A stretch of 48,816 nucleotides of DNA, taken from the NCBI RefSeq assembly GCF_900113645.1, contig NZ_FOQC01000014.1, positions 1-48,816 of the forward strand. The letters are read 5' to 3'. This document shows positions 21,303-30,208 of the stretch, in pieces. The position numbers and the translations under genes are program-made. The stretch comes from Trichococcus flocculiformis. GTDB taxonomy: Bacteria; Bacillota; Bacilli; Lactobacillales; Aerococcaceae. The notes under the pieces were generated by a model. It saw only the letters and a program-made list of their open reading frames with translations. It was not told the origin of the DNA and made no database searches. Position 1 is the first letter of the stretch. The number at the start of each line of letters is the position of its first letter.

Positions 21303-21629
21303 ATGACTGACCATAATCACGATCACGATCATGACCATAATCACGACCACGACCATGACCACGAGCACATCACTATCGTGGATGAGAACGGAAATGAAGA
21401 GTTATTCGAAATCTTATTCACTTTCGAATCAGAAGATTTCGGAAAGTCCTATGTTCTGGTTTACCCTGCAGGAACTCCTGAAGGGGAAGAAATCGAGTTG
21501 CAAGCCTATTCTTATGTTGAGACAGAAGATGGCGGAGAAGGCAATTTGGAACCAATCGAATCGGATGCAGAATGGGATATGATCGAAGAAGTCCTGAACA
21601 CATTTATGGAAGACGAAGATCTTCAATAA
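21303..21629 (+). CDS. DUF1292 (YrzB-like) protein with His/Asp-rich N-terminus
   Basis: A 108-residue acidic protein. The core [35 protein letters not shown] is the DUF1292 signature. The first 22 residues are an unusual alternating His-Asp/Asn tract (about ten His), well suited to bind divalent metal. Most homologues have a shorter tail, so this may be a lineage expansion of CAYGAY-type codons. Start ATG 21303 has AGAGGTG 8 nt upstream; the open frame upstream adds a short unsupported peptide. Function is unknown. It follows ruvX by 84 bp. Confidence 0.85.
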   Translation: MTDHNHDHDHDHNHDHDHDHEHITIVDENGNEELFEILFTFESEDFGKSYVLVYPAGTPEGEEIELQAYSYVETEDGGEGNLEPIESDAEWDMIEEVLNTFMEDEDLQ

Positions 21630-21658
21630 TAATGTAAGTGACTTGTAAGGAAAACAAG

Positions 21659-21698
21659 GAAGGATCGGGACAAATGATATTGTCTGGATCCTTTTTTT
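21659..21698 (+). terminator. terminator after the ireB-ruvX-DUF1292 cluster
   Basis: AAGGATC..GACAA pairs with TTGTC..GATCCTT, followed by a run of T (21691-21698). Confidence 0.8.
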
Positions 21699-21902
21699 GT
21701 TGCGGGATCGCTTTTTTGAATTTTTGGAATCCGAATGGACACGAACTGAAAATCTGATGAGAAACCTGTCCAAGATGTTCCGGATGTCTATGCAAATAGC
21801 GAAAAAGATTCAATTTAGATTGGTTTTCGTGTATAATTACGGAAGTCGAATGGCTAGTAGTGCATAAAATAGCCATATACTCAAGTAAGGAGGGCCTTAT
21901 CT

Positions 21903-23075
21903 TTGTCACAAAATGATCAGCAAGAACCTCAAGGGCAACAAAAACTCATTCGTCCTACGTTGGAAAAAGAAGCCGTAGACAAAATGAAAATTCGCAGAAA
22001 AGAACGGTCACTAGTGCGGAAAATTGTCTTTGCAATCGTAACGATAGGAATCCTTTTAGGGCTCATCGTTGGCTTTGCAGGCTACAAATATATAACAGAT
22101 GCACTTCAGCCACTGGAGCCAGAAAGTACGGAAGTTATAGAAGTGGAAATTCCGATAGGGACATCCACAAAAGGGATTACACAATTGTTGGAAGAAGGCA
22201 ACGTCATAAAAAATGCTACCATCTTCAACTACTACATCAAGACGCAAAATGTTTCTGATTTCCAGGCAGGCTTTTATGAATTATCGCCTTCTATGAGTCT
22301 GGATGACATCATTGCGTCGCTTCAAGCAGGTGGCAGCCCTGTCCCGCAATCGAGCGATCATAAAATAATCGTAAGAGAGGGTAATACAATCGAAGAAATC
22401 GCAGCGGAAGTCGAAGAGAAGTCGGACTTCACTGCTGAGGAATTCTTGGCGAAAGTAAATGATCCGGATTTTTTGGCGAATGCGACTGCACGATACCCTG
22501 ATATTTTGACGGAAGTCTCGCAACGCACTGATACGCGTTATCGTTTGGAAGGATACCTCTACCCGGCTACTTATGATTATCTGAACGGAAGCGGTTTGGA
22601 CGAAGTCATTATGCAGATGCTTCAAAAAACGGATGATGTGATTAGGCCATATGCAGAGCAAATCGCTTCTTCAGGCTATACGCTTCATGAAATTCTGACA
22701 ATTGCCTCTCTTGTCGAAAAAGAAGGTGTCACTCCGGAAGATCGTGCGAATATTGCCGGCGTATTCTTTAATCGTTTGGAAATCGATATGCCGATACAGT
22801 CGGACATCAGTATTCTCTATGCTCTGAATGAGCATAAGGAACTAGTGACTTTCAAAGACCTTGAAATAGATTCGCCATACAACCTGTATAAAAACACAGG
22901 AATGGGACCAGGTCCATTCAATAGTCCGAGCGAAGGGTCCATTCAAGCCACGTTGTCCCCAGCGGATACAGAATATCTGTATTTTGTTGCAGACACAGAA
23001 ACCGGTATTGTTTATTTTTCCGAAACATATGAAGAACATTTACAGTTGCAAAATCAATACGTAGATAGCGAATAA
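21903..23075 (+). CDS. mltG: endolytic murein transglycosylase
   Basis: A 390-residue single-pass membrane enzyme (YceG-like) that cleaves nascent peptidoglycan strands and works with the elongation machinery. A basic cytoplasmic N-terminus (about 1-40) precedes one transmembrane helix (IVFAIVTIGILLGLIVGFAGY). A LysM-like part (about 85-160) comes next, then the catalytic domain, with the presumed catalytic glutamate in ILTIASLVEKEG and the block GVFFNRLEIDMPIQSD. The start is TTG 21903, with a strong AAGGAGG 9 nt upstream. mltG-udk-greA is a conserved order. Confidence 0.95.
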   Translation: MSQNDQQEPQGQQKLIRPTLEKEAVDKMKIRRKERSLVRKIVFAIVTIGILLGLIVGFAGYKYITDALQPLEPESTEVIEVEIPIGTSTKGITQLLEEGNVIKNATIFNYYIKTQNVSDFQAGFYELSPSMSLDDIIASLQAGGSPVPQSSDHKIIVREGNTIEEIAAEVEEKSDFTAEEFLAKVNDPDFLANATARYPDILTEVSQRTDTRYRLEGYLYPATYDYLNGSGLDEVIMQMLQKTDDVIRPYAEQIASSGYTLHEILTIASLVEKEGVTPEDRANIAGVFFNRLEIDMPIQSDISILYALNEHKELVTFKDLEIDSPYNLYKNTGMGPGPFNSPSEGSIQATLSPADTEYLYFVADTETGIVYFSETYEEHLQLQNQYVDSE

Positions 23076-23117
23076 GCCGAATATAATGCGTTTCAAAAAG
23101 AGAGGAAGTATACACCA

Positions 23118-23747
23118 GTGAGAAGACCTATCGTTATTGGGGTGACAGGGGGATCGGGAAGCGGGAAAACCAGTGTCAGCAGGGCCATCTTAGACAAGTT
23201 CACCGAAGTTTCCATTTTGCTGTTGGAACAGGATTTTTATTATAAAGATCAAAGCGAGCTACCGTTTGAGGAGCGTTTAAAAACAAACTATGATCATCCG
23301 TTTGCTTTTGATACGGATTTGTTCATCAAAGATCTTCAAAAATTAATCCAATACGAGAGCATTGAACAACCAGTCTACGATTACTCCAAACACACGCGAA
23401 GTGATCAAGTAATCCATCGCGAGCCGAAAGAAGTCATAATCGTTGAGGGAATCCTCATCTTAGAGGATAAGCGACTGCGCGATCTGATGGATATAAAAGT
23501 CTATGTGGATACGGACGATGATATCCGTATTATCCGCAGAATCAAGCGCGACATGGAGTCAAGAGGCCGGACTTTAGACTCTGTCATCCACCAATATCTG
23601 ACAGTGGTCAAGCCAATGCATCAACAATTTATCGAACCAACCAAAAAATTTGCCGATATCATCATTCCTGAAGGTGGGCAAAATCAAGTCGCGATTGATC
23701 TGATGACTACAAAAATTGCTTCAATTTTGTCTGAAAAAGCAGACTAA
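23118..23747 (+). CDS. udk: uridine kinase
   Basis: A 209-residue P-loop kinase that phosphorylates uridine and cytidine in pyrimidine salvage. Walker A is [12 protein letters not shown] (residues 8-19), and the family blocks [26 protein letters not shown] and [13 protein letters not shown] are intact. Start is a GTG at 23118 with AGAGGAAG upstream. It lies 42 bp after mltG and is probably co-transcribed. The 190-bp gap before greA is AT-rich and may carry a greA promoter. Confidence 0.95.
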   Translation: MRRPIVIGVTGGSGSGKTSVSRAILDKFTEVSILLLEQDFYYKDQSELPFEERLKTNYDHPFAFDTDLFIKDLQKLIQYESIEQPVYDYSKHTRSDQVIHREPKEVIIVEGILILEDKRLRDLMDIKVYVDTDDDIRIIRRIKRDMESRGRTLDSVIHQYLTVVKPMHQQFIEPTKKFADIIIPEGGQNQVAIDLMTTKIASILSEKAD

Positions 23748-23938
23748 AAATAAATCACAGTAATATTTTAAAAATATAATTGCTTTTACTGGAATTAAGT
23801 GGTATTTTATATTCACTATTAATTAGGCAGCCAATCAACGATATAGAGTTACAGGAAATGATTATTTCTCTTTGGATGAAATGCTGCCTGTTCTGTATAT
23901 TGTGAATTGAATCATTACTTAAAAGGGGCATATTTCTT

Positions 23939-24418
23939 ATGATCGAAAAAGCATATCCGATGACAGCTGAAGGTAAAGCTAAATTAGAAGCTGAACTTGA
24001 AGATTTAAAAGTGAATAAAAGAAAAGAAATCGTTGAACGCATCAAGATTGCCAGAAGTTATGGGGATCTATCCGAAAATTCGGAATATGAATCCGCAAAA
24101 GACGAGCAAGCTTTTGTTGAAGGCCGCATCACTACGCTAGAAAAAATGATCCGTTTTGCGGAAATCATCGAAGTGCAAAACGTCGACACTGATATGGTTT
24201 CGCTTGGACGCAAAGTGACATTCGTGGAATTACCGGATGGCGATGAAGAAACGTACATTATTGTCGGTAGTGCAGAAGCAGATCCGCTGGAAGGCAAGAT
24301 TTCAAACGATTCTCCGATCGCTAAAGCTTTGTTGGGCAAGCATATCGGTGAAGAGGTTGTCATCGGTACACCAGGCGGCGATATGAACGTGAAGATCGTC
24401 AGAGTGGAGCAAGCTTAG
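23939..24418 (+). CDS. greA: transcription elongation factor GreA
   Basis: A 159-residue factor that enters the RNA polymerase secondary channel and triggers cleavage of backtracked RNA. The N-terminal coiled coil (about 8-75) carries the acidic tip pattern [16 protein letters not shown]. The C-terminal FKBP-like domain holds [16 protein letters not shown]. Full family length. RBS AAAAGGGG is about 10 nt before the ATG. Confidence 0.97.
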   Translation: MIEKAYPMTAEGKAKLEAELEDLKVNKRKEIVERIKIARSYGDLSENSEYESAKDEQAFVEGRITTLEKMIRFAEIIEVQNVDTDMVSLGRKVTFVELPDGDEETYIIVGSAEADPLEGKISNDSPIAKALLGKHIGEEVVIGTPGGDMNVKIVRVEQA

Positions 24419-24436
24419 ACGCAGCAATCAAGAAGA

Positions 24437-24480
24437 GGGTAGGACAAAAATCATTCGGAATGATTTTGCTGTCCTATCCT
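24437..24480 (+). terminator. terminator-like hairpin after greA
   Basis: A long imperfect stem: GGGTAGGACA..ATCATTC pairs with AATGAT..TGTCCTATCC. The T-tract is weak (CTGTTTGTTT). Confidence 0.65.
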
Positions 24481-24506
24481 CTGTTTGTTTATGCTTGATT
24501 GGTGGG

Positions 24507-24522
24507 TACGACTTTAGTCGTA
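24507..24522. promoter_or_regulatory. candidate LiaR operator
   Basis: The dyad TACGACT-TT-AGTCGTA has 7-bp arms and sits about 45 bp upstream of the predicted liaF promoter -10 box (24569). It contains ACT..AGT half-sites like those described for the VraR/LiaR family. Autoregulation of liaFSR is usual in the family, but binding here is only inferred. Confidence 0.45.
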
Positions 24523-24545
24523 CGATCCTATCCATCCTTAGCTCA

Positions 24546-24574
24546 CTGCCAAATTATTCAAGGTAATCTATAAT
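24546..24574 (+). promoter_or_regulatory. candidate liaFSR promoter
   Basis: CTGCCA (24546-24551), a 17-nt spacer, consensus TATAAT (24569-24574). The -35 box is weak, as expected of an activator-dependent promoter. Confidence 0.5.
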
Positions 24575-24655
24575 ATTGTAAGCAGGTAGTCAGGCTAATA
24601 TTCAGCAAAAAAGTAAACTAGTTTATGGTATACAACAAAGGAAGGAGGGCCTGAG

Positions 24656-25390
24656 ATGAAAAAGAGTGCCCTGAAATTATTTTTGCTCATGGAAGGGTTA
24701 TTGGGGTTGGCCGTCCTGTTTCAATTGGTGCAGGATACCGATTTGCTGCTGGTTTTTCTGTTCGGGCTAATCTTCATCAAATTTGGTGCCGCTAAAAGCG
24801 AGCGGCGCCAGATTCTTGGCTTGGTAGGCTGGTTTATGGTAGGCATGAGCATACTTTCCACTTTCTCGGTGTGGCTGATGCTGATTCTTCTCATACTGTT
24901 CGTTGTTATCCATGGGAAAGGAATCTGGTCTGAGTTGAAGTTGGATTCGTATGTGGACGTTCCTTGGGAAGAAAAAGCATTCCGTACTGTCAAAACGAGA
25001 GAACCGGGACAGCGGAGCGGTACCAGAAAGCGCCAGAAATGGATTGGAAACACCAGTATCGGGACGGATGTCTATGAATGGGATGATGTCAATCTGACTA
25101 TATTCATGGGCGATACAATCATCGATTTAGGGAATACGCTGCTGCCGAAAGAGGAAAATATCATCCTGATCCGCAAGGGATTCGGAAAGACCAGGGTAAT
25201 CGTACCGTTGGGAATCGGCGTGTCTGTTCATCATTCCACCATCAAGGGCCAGCTATCATTCAACGAAGAAGAAATTGACTTGACCAATGAAATGGTCAAA
25301 TTGTACAGTCAGGGCTATGATGAGGCAAACAGAAAGATCAAAATAGTGTCCAACAGTCTGCTGGGCGATCTGGAGGTGATCTACCTATGA
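24656..25390 (+). CDS. liaF: LiaF-like inhibitor of the cell-envelope stress system
   Basis: A 244-residue membrane protein (YvqF/VraT family). About four hydrophobic helices fill residues 8-88. The soluble C-terminal domain (about 120-244) carries the family core WIGNTSIGTDVYEWDDVNLTIFMGDTIIDLGNTLLP and RKGFGKTRVIVPLGIGVSVHHSTIKG. In Bacillus and relatives it holds the kinase LiaS inactive until lipid II-cycle antibiotics or envelope stress release it. RBS GGAAGGAGGG is close to the ATG. Its stop overlaps the liaS start by 4 bp. Confidence 0.92.
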   Translation: MKKSALKLFLLMEGLLGLAVLFQLVQDTDLLLVFLFGLIFIKFGAAKSERRQILGLVGWFMVGMSILSTFSVWLMLILLILFVVIHGKGIWSELKLDSYVDVPWEEKAFRTVKTREPGQRSGTRKRQKWIGNTSIGTDVYEWDDVNLTIFMGDTIIDLGNTLLPKEENIILIRKGFGKTRVIVPLGIGVSVHHSTIKGQLSFNEEEIDLTNEMVKLYSQGYDEANRKIKIVSNSLLGDLEVIYL

Positions 25391-26457
25391 GGAGAAGCGC
25401 CATTTTGATTCTGTTCAGCACGATACTCGGCGTTTTTGCCTTCATCGTGGGTGGTGTTTTATTTGCCCTGAGGCCCTACTTAAGCTACCAGGAACTGATT
25501 GAGGTGGATCGTTTTTATGTGCCGGCGTTTCTTTACATCATCGTATTGCTGCTGTTTGCTGCTATCGTTGTAACCTGGATCGCCCACCTCTACTTAAAAA
25601 ATCAAGAAAACCGTATTAAAGACAAACTGCATTGGCTTTATCTCGGCAATTATGAGCATGCGGTATTCAACAAAAAACAGGATAAATCACTATTTTTGGA
25701 TCAGTACTGCCATGCAATCCATGATGAGATCGAAATGCTCCGGAAAAAGATGCTCAGCTTGTCCCGTGAAGTCCAGCAACTGAGCGCACATCCGCAGCAG
25801 GTCGGCAATGAAACGAAAGAAGAAATACTCGAGCAGGAAAGGCATCGTATCGCAAGGGAGCTGCATGATTCCGTGAGCCAACAACTCTTTGCCGCCATGA
25901 TGATGTTGTCCGCAGTCAATGAGCGAGCAGAGGCTTTTCCGGAAAAAATACAGAAACAGATGCGTCTCATCGAAGGCATCATCAACGAATCCCAGTCGGA
26001 GATGCGGGCCTTGCTCTTGCATCTTCGTCCAACCAAACTCGAAGGTAAATCCCTGAAAAAAGGGATCGAACAGTTGTTGGTGGAATTGAAGTCGAAAGTC
26101 CAAATCGCGATCAAATGGGAAATCGATGATGTCCACACGATGAGCGGCATCGAGGATCATTTTTTCCGTATTGTGCAGGAGTTGCTTTCGAACACCCTGA
26201 GGCATGCAAAGGCAAGTAATCTGGAAGTCTATCTGAAACAAACCTTTCAGGAAATCAGTCTCCGTGTATATGATGATGGCGTAGGATTCGATACCTCAAT
26301 TGAAAAATCCGGCAGCTATGGCCTAATGAACATAAAGGAGCGCGTGCAAGGGATGGGGGGGAGCCTTAAGATCATCAGTTTCCCCAATAAAGGTACCGTG
26401 ATCGAAATCCGCATCCCCAATACGAATATGAATAAAAACAGCGCAAGTGCTGAATAG
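25387..26457 (+). CDS. liaS: LiaS/VraS-like sensor histidine kinase
   Basis: A 356-residue NarL-group kinase. Two transmembrane helices (about 7-29 and 45-69) flank a very short extracellular loop, the intramembrane-sensing layout. The phospho-acceptor His160 lies in ERHRIARELHDSVSQQLFA (HisKA_3). The ATPase domain (about 245-350) has the N box (VQELLSNTLRHAKAS), the G1 box (DDGVGFD) and SYGLMNIKERV. It overlaps liaF and is 44 bp before liaR. Confidence 0.93.
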   Translation: MRRSAILILFSTILGVFAFIVGGVLFALRPYLSYQELIEVDRFYVPAFLYIIVLLLFAAIVVTWIAHLYLKNQENRIKDKLHWLYLGNYEHAVFNKKQDKSLFLDQYCHAIHDEIEMLRKKMLSLSREVQQLSAHPQQVGNETKEEILEQERHRIARELHDSVSQQLFAAMMMLSAVNERAEAFPEKIQKQMRLIEGIINESQSEMRALLLHLRPTKLEGKSLKKGIEQLLVELKSKVQIAIKWEIDDVHTMSGIEDHFFRIVQELLSNTLRHAKASNLEVYLKQTFQEISLRVYDDGVGFDTSIEKSGSYGLMNIKERVQGMGGSLKIISFPNKGTVIEIRIPNTNMNKNSASAE

Positions 26458-26501
26458 AATAAGCAGAATTTCTGAAAAAAGTTTCTTGAGGAGGGTTCAG
26501 T

Positions 26502-27134
26502 TTGATACGTGTTTTGATTATCGACGATCACGAGATGGTAAGGCTGGGTTATTCGGCCTATTTATCCATCCAAGATGACATTGAAGTAGTAGGGGAAGCA
26601 GAAAACGGCTTGATTGGCTATGAAATGGCCTTGGATTTACGCCCGGACATCATTTTGATGGATCTGGTCATGGAAGTCATGGATGGCATTGCTTCGACAA
26701 AAGCGATACTGAACGAATGGCCCAAAGCAAAAATTATCATCGTAACCAGCTTCATCGATGACGAAAAGGTTTACCCGGCATTGGAGGCGGGGGCTTCCAG
26801 TTACATGCTGAAAACCTCTTCAGCGCATGAAATTGCCGACGCAATCCGTTCCACTTACCACGGCGAGTCTGTCCTGGAGCCGGAAGTCACCGATAAAATG
26901 CTGGAGCGTTTCTCGAAAAGAAATATTCGACCGTTGCATGAAGAGCTTACCGCCAGAGAACGGGAAGTGTTGCTGCTCATCGCGCAAGGCTATTCCAATC
27001 AGGATATTGCGGATCAACTGTTCATCACACTGAAGACTGTCAAAACGCATGTGTCCAATATTTTGACCAAGTTGGAAGTGGATGATAGAACTCAAGCGAC
27101 AATTTACGCTTTCAAGCATCACCTGATTCAATGA
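26502..27134 (+). CDS. liaR: LiaR/VraR-like response regulator
   Basis: A 210-residue NarL/FixJ-type regulator. The receiver domain (1-120) has the acidic pocket IIDDH, phospho-acceptor Asp54 in IILMDLVM and the Lys of MLKTSS. The LuxR-type HTH (about 145-205) reads [40 protein letters not shown]. The start is TTG 26502 after GAGGAGGG. It probably controls this operon and cell-wall stress genes. Confidence 0.94.
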   Translation: MIRVLIIDDHEMVRLGYSAYLSIQDDIEVVGEAENGLIGYEMALDLRPDIILMDLVMEVMDGIASTKAILNEWPKAKIIIVTSFIDDEKVYPALEAGASSYMLKTSSAHEIADAIRSTYHGESVLEPEVTDKMLERFSKRNIRPLHEELTAREREVLLLIAQGYSNQDIADQLFITLKTVKTHVSNILTKLEVDDRTQATIYAFKHHLIQ

Positions 27135-27194
27135 CTCTGAGCAAAGTGTTATAAAATGAGGCTTCCTTATGATAAGATAAATATGATAGAGAGT

Positions 27195-27234
27195 GGAGAG
27201 GGGGCAGGCTGATCATCCGATCAGCGACTAGATG
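27195..27234 (+). promoter_or_regulatory. Shine-Dalgarno separated from its ATG by a perfect hairpin
   Basis: GGAGAGGGGG (27195-27204) is the only ribosome binding site, 27 nt from the ATG at 27232. Between them is a perfect 7-bp stem GCTGATC (27208-27214) / GATCAGC (27219-27225). Folding it out leaves a normal 9-nt spacing. An in-frame TAG directly precedes the ATG, so there is no earlier start. Confidence 0.6.
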
Positions 27235-27534
27235 AAAATAGAAATCAGTGAACGCGCACAAAAGTGGTTTGAACAGGAAATGGGCATTTCAGGCAAAAAA
27301 GGGGTTCGTTTCCTTGGTAAAGTATACGGCAGCAGCCAAATACATGAAGGGTTCTCCGTGGGGCTTGATGTGGATGAGCCAGTATCTCCGATCGGAAAGG
27401 CTGAATACAATGGTATTTTGTATTATGTAGAGGATGCCGATGATTGGTTTTTTAATGGCTATGATCTGCATGTCGGCTTCGACGAGAAACAACGCGAACC
27501 GGAGTATAACTTCATCGCACAAAATAAAGAGTAA
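27232..27534 (+). CDS. HesB/IscA-fold protein lacking cysteines (YneR-like)
   Basis: A 100-residue protein with the start MKIEISERAQKWFEQEM and the RF.GKVYGSS..HEGFSVGL pattern of the HesB/YneR group. Unlike A-type Fe-S carriers it contains no cysteine, so it cannot hold a cluster in the usual way; its role is unknown. Acidic and aromatic residues dominate the C-terminal half (YYVEDADDWFFNGYDLHVGFD). Translation may depend on the hairpin between its ribosome binding site and ATG. The dispersed repeat follows 2 bp after its stop. Confidence 0.8.
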   Translation: MKIEISERAQKWFEQEMGISGKKGVRFLGKVYGSSQIHEGFSVGLDVDEPVSPIGKAEYNGILYYVEDADDWFFNGYDLHVGFDEKQREPEYNFIAQNKE

Positions 27535-27536
27535 AA

Positions 27537-27881
27537 TAAGAAAAGCTGAACGGGTTCGTTCAGCCCTGAAAGAAATTTAGGAAAACTGTCCGACTGAGCA
27601 TCGAAGAGCGCAATTGCTGAGAGACTTCCGAAACAAAGGAATCAACGTGACCGTACCGGTCAGTTGTATCATGTTTCTAAGCCATCAAAGATGGCAAGAA
27701 CCATGACAAGTCGAACAGTATGTCTTGGCTCGCAGAGACAAGAGGTTCCTTATTCTTTTTTCCGAAGGGCTAACCCGTGAAGCTGGACATCATTTTAGAT
27801 GCATGAAACATGTTGCAATCTTGTGAAACACCTACGGTGATGCACTTCTGAGTTGAAAAAAATTTATAAATTCCTACATGT
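27537..27881 (+). repeat. dispersed intergenic repeat, copy C (with extra internal segment)
   Basis: Inverted relative to copy B, with the same outer blocks. Between GAGCGCAAT and CCGAAGGGCTAACCCG it carries about 130 bp not present in copy B, rich in small hairpins: GACCGTACCGGTC, GCCATC-AAA-GATGGC and CACC-TAC-GGTG. No ORF with a ribosome binding site is present. It accounts for nearly all of the 415-bp gap between the HesB-like gene and rnjA. Confidence 0.85.
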
Positions 27882-27883
27882 TT

Positions 27884-27923
27884 AAAAAGAGGGCACTGGA
27901 TTTCTGATCCAGGCCCTCTTTTT
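27884..27923. terminator. bidirectional terminator
   Basis: AAAAAGAGGGC.CTGGAT pairs with ATCCAG.GCCCTCTTTTT. It has A- and T-tracts on both sides, so it serves rnjA from the right and rightward transcripts from the left. Confidence 0.85.
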
Positions 27924-27949
27924 GTCTTTGATTCAGTTCTACTATAGTT

Positions 27950-29626
27950 TTAGACACCCATAACGACGGGTACGATCATAGGACGGCGCTCTGTTTTTTC
28001 ATACAGATAAGGTTGAATGGCATTCGTAACGGTATCCTTTAATTTTTTCTCGGAGATTGCATCAGACCCCTTCAGCAAAGAAAGCACCTCTTGTCGGACG
28101 ATGGTCTGCGCTTCATGAATCAGATCGCCTGATTCGCGCATATAGATGAATCCTCGGGACAGGATATCCGGTCCTGCCAACAGATCTTTATTGCGGAAAT
28201 CGACAGTCAACACTACGACCACCAGACCATCTTCAGAAAGGACACGCCGATCGCGCAACACGATGTTTCCGATGTCGCCGATGCCTTTTCCGTCAACGTA
28301 TACATCGGCAGCAGTGAAGTTGCCCGCTCGTCTTGCGGAATCAGCTGTCAAAGCAAGGATTTCGCCATTATCGGATATGAAACAGTTCTCAGCCGGAATG
28401 CCGACTGATTCTGCTAATTCTGTATGAATCTTCAACATACGATACTCACCATGAACCGGCATGAAATATTTAGGTTTCATCAAGGTCAGCATCAGTTTTT
28501 GTTCTTGTTGGCCACCATGTCCGGAGGTGTGCACATTGTTTACTTTTCCGTGAACAACGGCCGCTCCAGCTTCCAAAAGCAGATTGATGACGCGGTTGAC
28601 GCTTGTTGTGTTGCCTGGAATCGGTGAACTTGAGAAAATCACAGTATCGCCGGGTTGGATGGAAATCTGTCTATGTGTACCATTGGCGATTCGGCTCAAA
28701 GCAGCCATCGGTTCACCTTGAGAGCCCGTACACATAATCAGCACTTTATCCGCTGGAAGACTGTTCAGTTCGCGCGTTTCGATGAAAAGATCATCCGGAG
28801 CCACGATGAAGCCCAACTCTCTGGCTGTGCGGAAGTTCGTCTCCATGCTGCGTCCGAATATTGCGATTTTCCGACCGGTTTCGAGCGCGACTTCAGTCAC
28901 TTGTTGCAGTCTGTAGATATTGGACGAGAAGGAAGCAAAAATGATTCTTCCTGAAACTTTTTGAATGATGTTTTTAAGGGATTGACCTACGATTTGCTCT
29001 GATTGAGTAAATGTAGGTGTTTCTGCATTTGTGCTGTCGCTCAGAAGCAAAAGCACACCTTCTTCTCCGATTTTTGCCATCTTATGGATATTCGCCGGTT
29101 TGCCGTTCGCAGGTGTGAAATCGAATTTGAAATCACCTGTGAATACAATGTTGCCTGGAGGAGTCTTGACCACGATCCCCATGGTATCCGGTATGCTGTG
29201 GGTTGTTCCAAAGAAGCTGATGCTGGTTTTACGGAATTTGATGACAGAATCTTCATTGATTTCGTGCAGGACCGCATCCCTGAGTAAACCGTGCTCATCC
29301 AGTTTATTGCGGATCATGGCGAGTGCCAATTTGCCTGCGTAGATTGGGACATTCAATTCTTTCAAAAGAAAGGGAACACCACCGATGTGATCTTCGTGTC
29401 CATGAGAAATGAACAAGCCTTTGATTTTGGTTTGGTTTTGCACCAAATAACTGTAGTCGGGTATCACATAATCAATGCCAAGCAGATCATCTTCGGGAAA
29501 CATGATCCCGGAATCAAGAATGATGATTTCATCCTGGAATTGTATGCCATACATATTTTTGCCGATTTCCCCTAAACCCCCGAGGGCAAATACGCCGACT
29601 TCATTATTTTTTATATTAGGTTTCAT
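27950..29626 (-). CDS. rnjA: ribonuclease J1
   Basis: A 558-residue metallo-beta-lactamase/beta-CASP ribonuclease with endonuclease and 5'-3' exonuclease activity in mRNA decay and rRNA maturation. The metal site is HGHEDHIGG (family [10 protein letters not shown]), with [10 protein letters not shown] and the beta-CASP blocks downstream ([38 protein letters not shown]). The C-terminal domain is full length. rpoY overlaps its start by 4 bp, the usual arrangement in Firmicutes. Confidence 0.96.
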   Translation of the reverse strand: MKPNIKNNEVGVFALGGLGEIGKNMYGIQFQDEIIILDSGIMFPEDDLLGIDYVIPDYSYLVQNQTKIKGLFISHGHEDHIGGVPFLLKELNVPIYAGKLALAMIRNKLDEHGLLRDAVLHEINEDSVIKFRKTSISFFGTTHSIPDTMGIVVKTPPGNIVFTGDFKFDFTPANGKPANIHKMAKIGEEGVLLLLSDSTNAETPTFTQSEQIVGQSLKNIIQKVSGRIIFASFSSNIYRLQQVTEVALETGRKIAIFGRSMETNFRTARELGFIVAPDDLFIETRELNSLPADKVLIMCTGSQGEPMAALSRIANGTHRQISIQPGDTVIFSSSPIPGNTTSVNRVINLLLEAGAAVVHGKVNNVHTSGHGGQQEQKLMLTLMKPKYFMPVHGEYRMLKIHTELAESVGIPAENCFISDNGEILALTADSARRAGNFTAADVYVDGKGIGDIGNIVLRDRRVLSEDGLVVVVLTVDFRNKDLLAGPDILSRGFIYMRESGDLIHEAQTIVRQEVLSLLKGSDAISEKKLKDTVTNAIQPYLYEKTERRPMIVPVVMGV

Positions 29627-29841
29627 ACATTGAACTCCGTGATTTTAAAATCAGGATTTTTTTGCTCATATTCTAAATGGTTGCCTTCCAAAGGCTGGAT
29701 GAATTCAATGTTGTAGGGGGTATTTTGTTCGACCAATCTTCTGGCTATTACGATGTCGGATGCCTCCACGTAAAGAGATTCCGTGTTTTCTCTGGTAGGT
29801 GCATCAAATTTTGCTGGTTGGTATGTTACTTTAAATATCAT
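29623..29841 (-). CDS. rpoY: RNA polymerase auxiliary epsilon subunit
   Basis: A 72-residue protein (DUF1447/YkzG) that binds core RNA polymerase in Firmicutes. The core [27 protein letters not shown] is diagnostic, as is its position immediately before rnjA with overlapping stop and start. The annotated frame can begin at GTG 29850, but that codon overlaps the Shine-Dalgarno GGAG; ATG 29841, 8 nt after it, is the better start. Confidence 0.93.
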   Translation of the reverse strand: MIFKVTYQPAKFDAPTRENTESLYVEASDIVIARRLVEQNTPYNIEFIQPLEGNHLEYEQKNPDFKITEFNV

Positions 29842-29890
29842 ATAGTTCACTCCATTTTTCTTTTTGTTTTTGATAGTACTGTACTTAAAA

Positions 29891-29920
29891 ATTACAATCT
29901 TAGTTTGTTAACTTGGTCAA
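29891..29920 (-). promoter_or_regulatory. candidate rpoY-rnjA promoter
   Basis: Minus strand TTGACC (29920-29915), an 18-nt spacer, TGTAAT (29896-29891). The rest of the 29842-30208 gap is AT-rich and separates divergent genes. It contains a small TTGTAT..ATACAA hairpin near 29924-29941. Confidence 0.5.
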
Positions 29921-30080
29921 TAGTTGTATTTTTTCATACAATCGGTACTTTAAGTTTACCACAATTAAGGCATTTAGTATAGAAATGACTAGCAAAATCA
30001 TTTTTGCAGAAGTGCAAGCCTTTCCATTAGTAAGGCAATTCTCTTTCGTTTTTTTTATCAAAAGGAATCAATATTTTTGT

Positions 30081-30135
30081 AGACTAAAATAGCGAAATTG
30101 GCTAGACTAGATAGGAAGGATTTGACAAGACTAGA
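30081..30135 (+). promoter_or_regulatory. three spaced AGACTARA direct repeats before the ABC exporter
   Basis: AGACTAAA (30081-30088), AGACTAGA (30104-30111) and AGACTAGA (30128-30135) are 23 and 24 bp apart. A TTGACA at 30123-30128 overlaps the last one. They could be binding sites for a regulator of the exporter operon. Confidence 0.45.
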
Positions 30136-30208
30136 GAAAAAAGAGTAGAAGCTTTTTTTTGTTTGAAAAAATCTGAAGAATCGTTTCTATTAAGGTAGGT
30201 GTATCGAA

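Noticed and set aside
24421-24655. A gene in the greA-liaF gap
   Set aside because: Only a hairpin, a palindrome and a promoter are visible; no frame has a ribosome binding site and family pattern.
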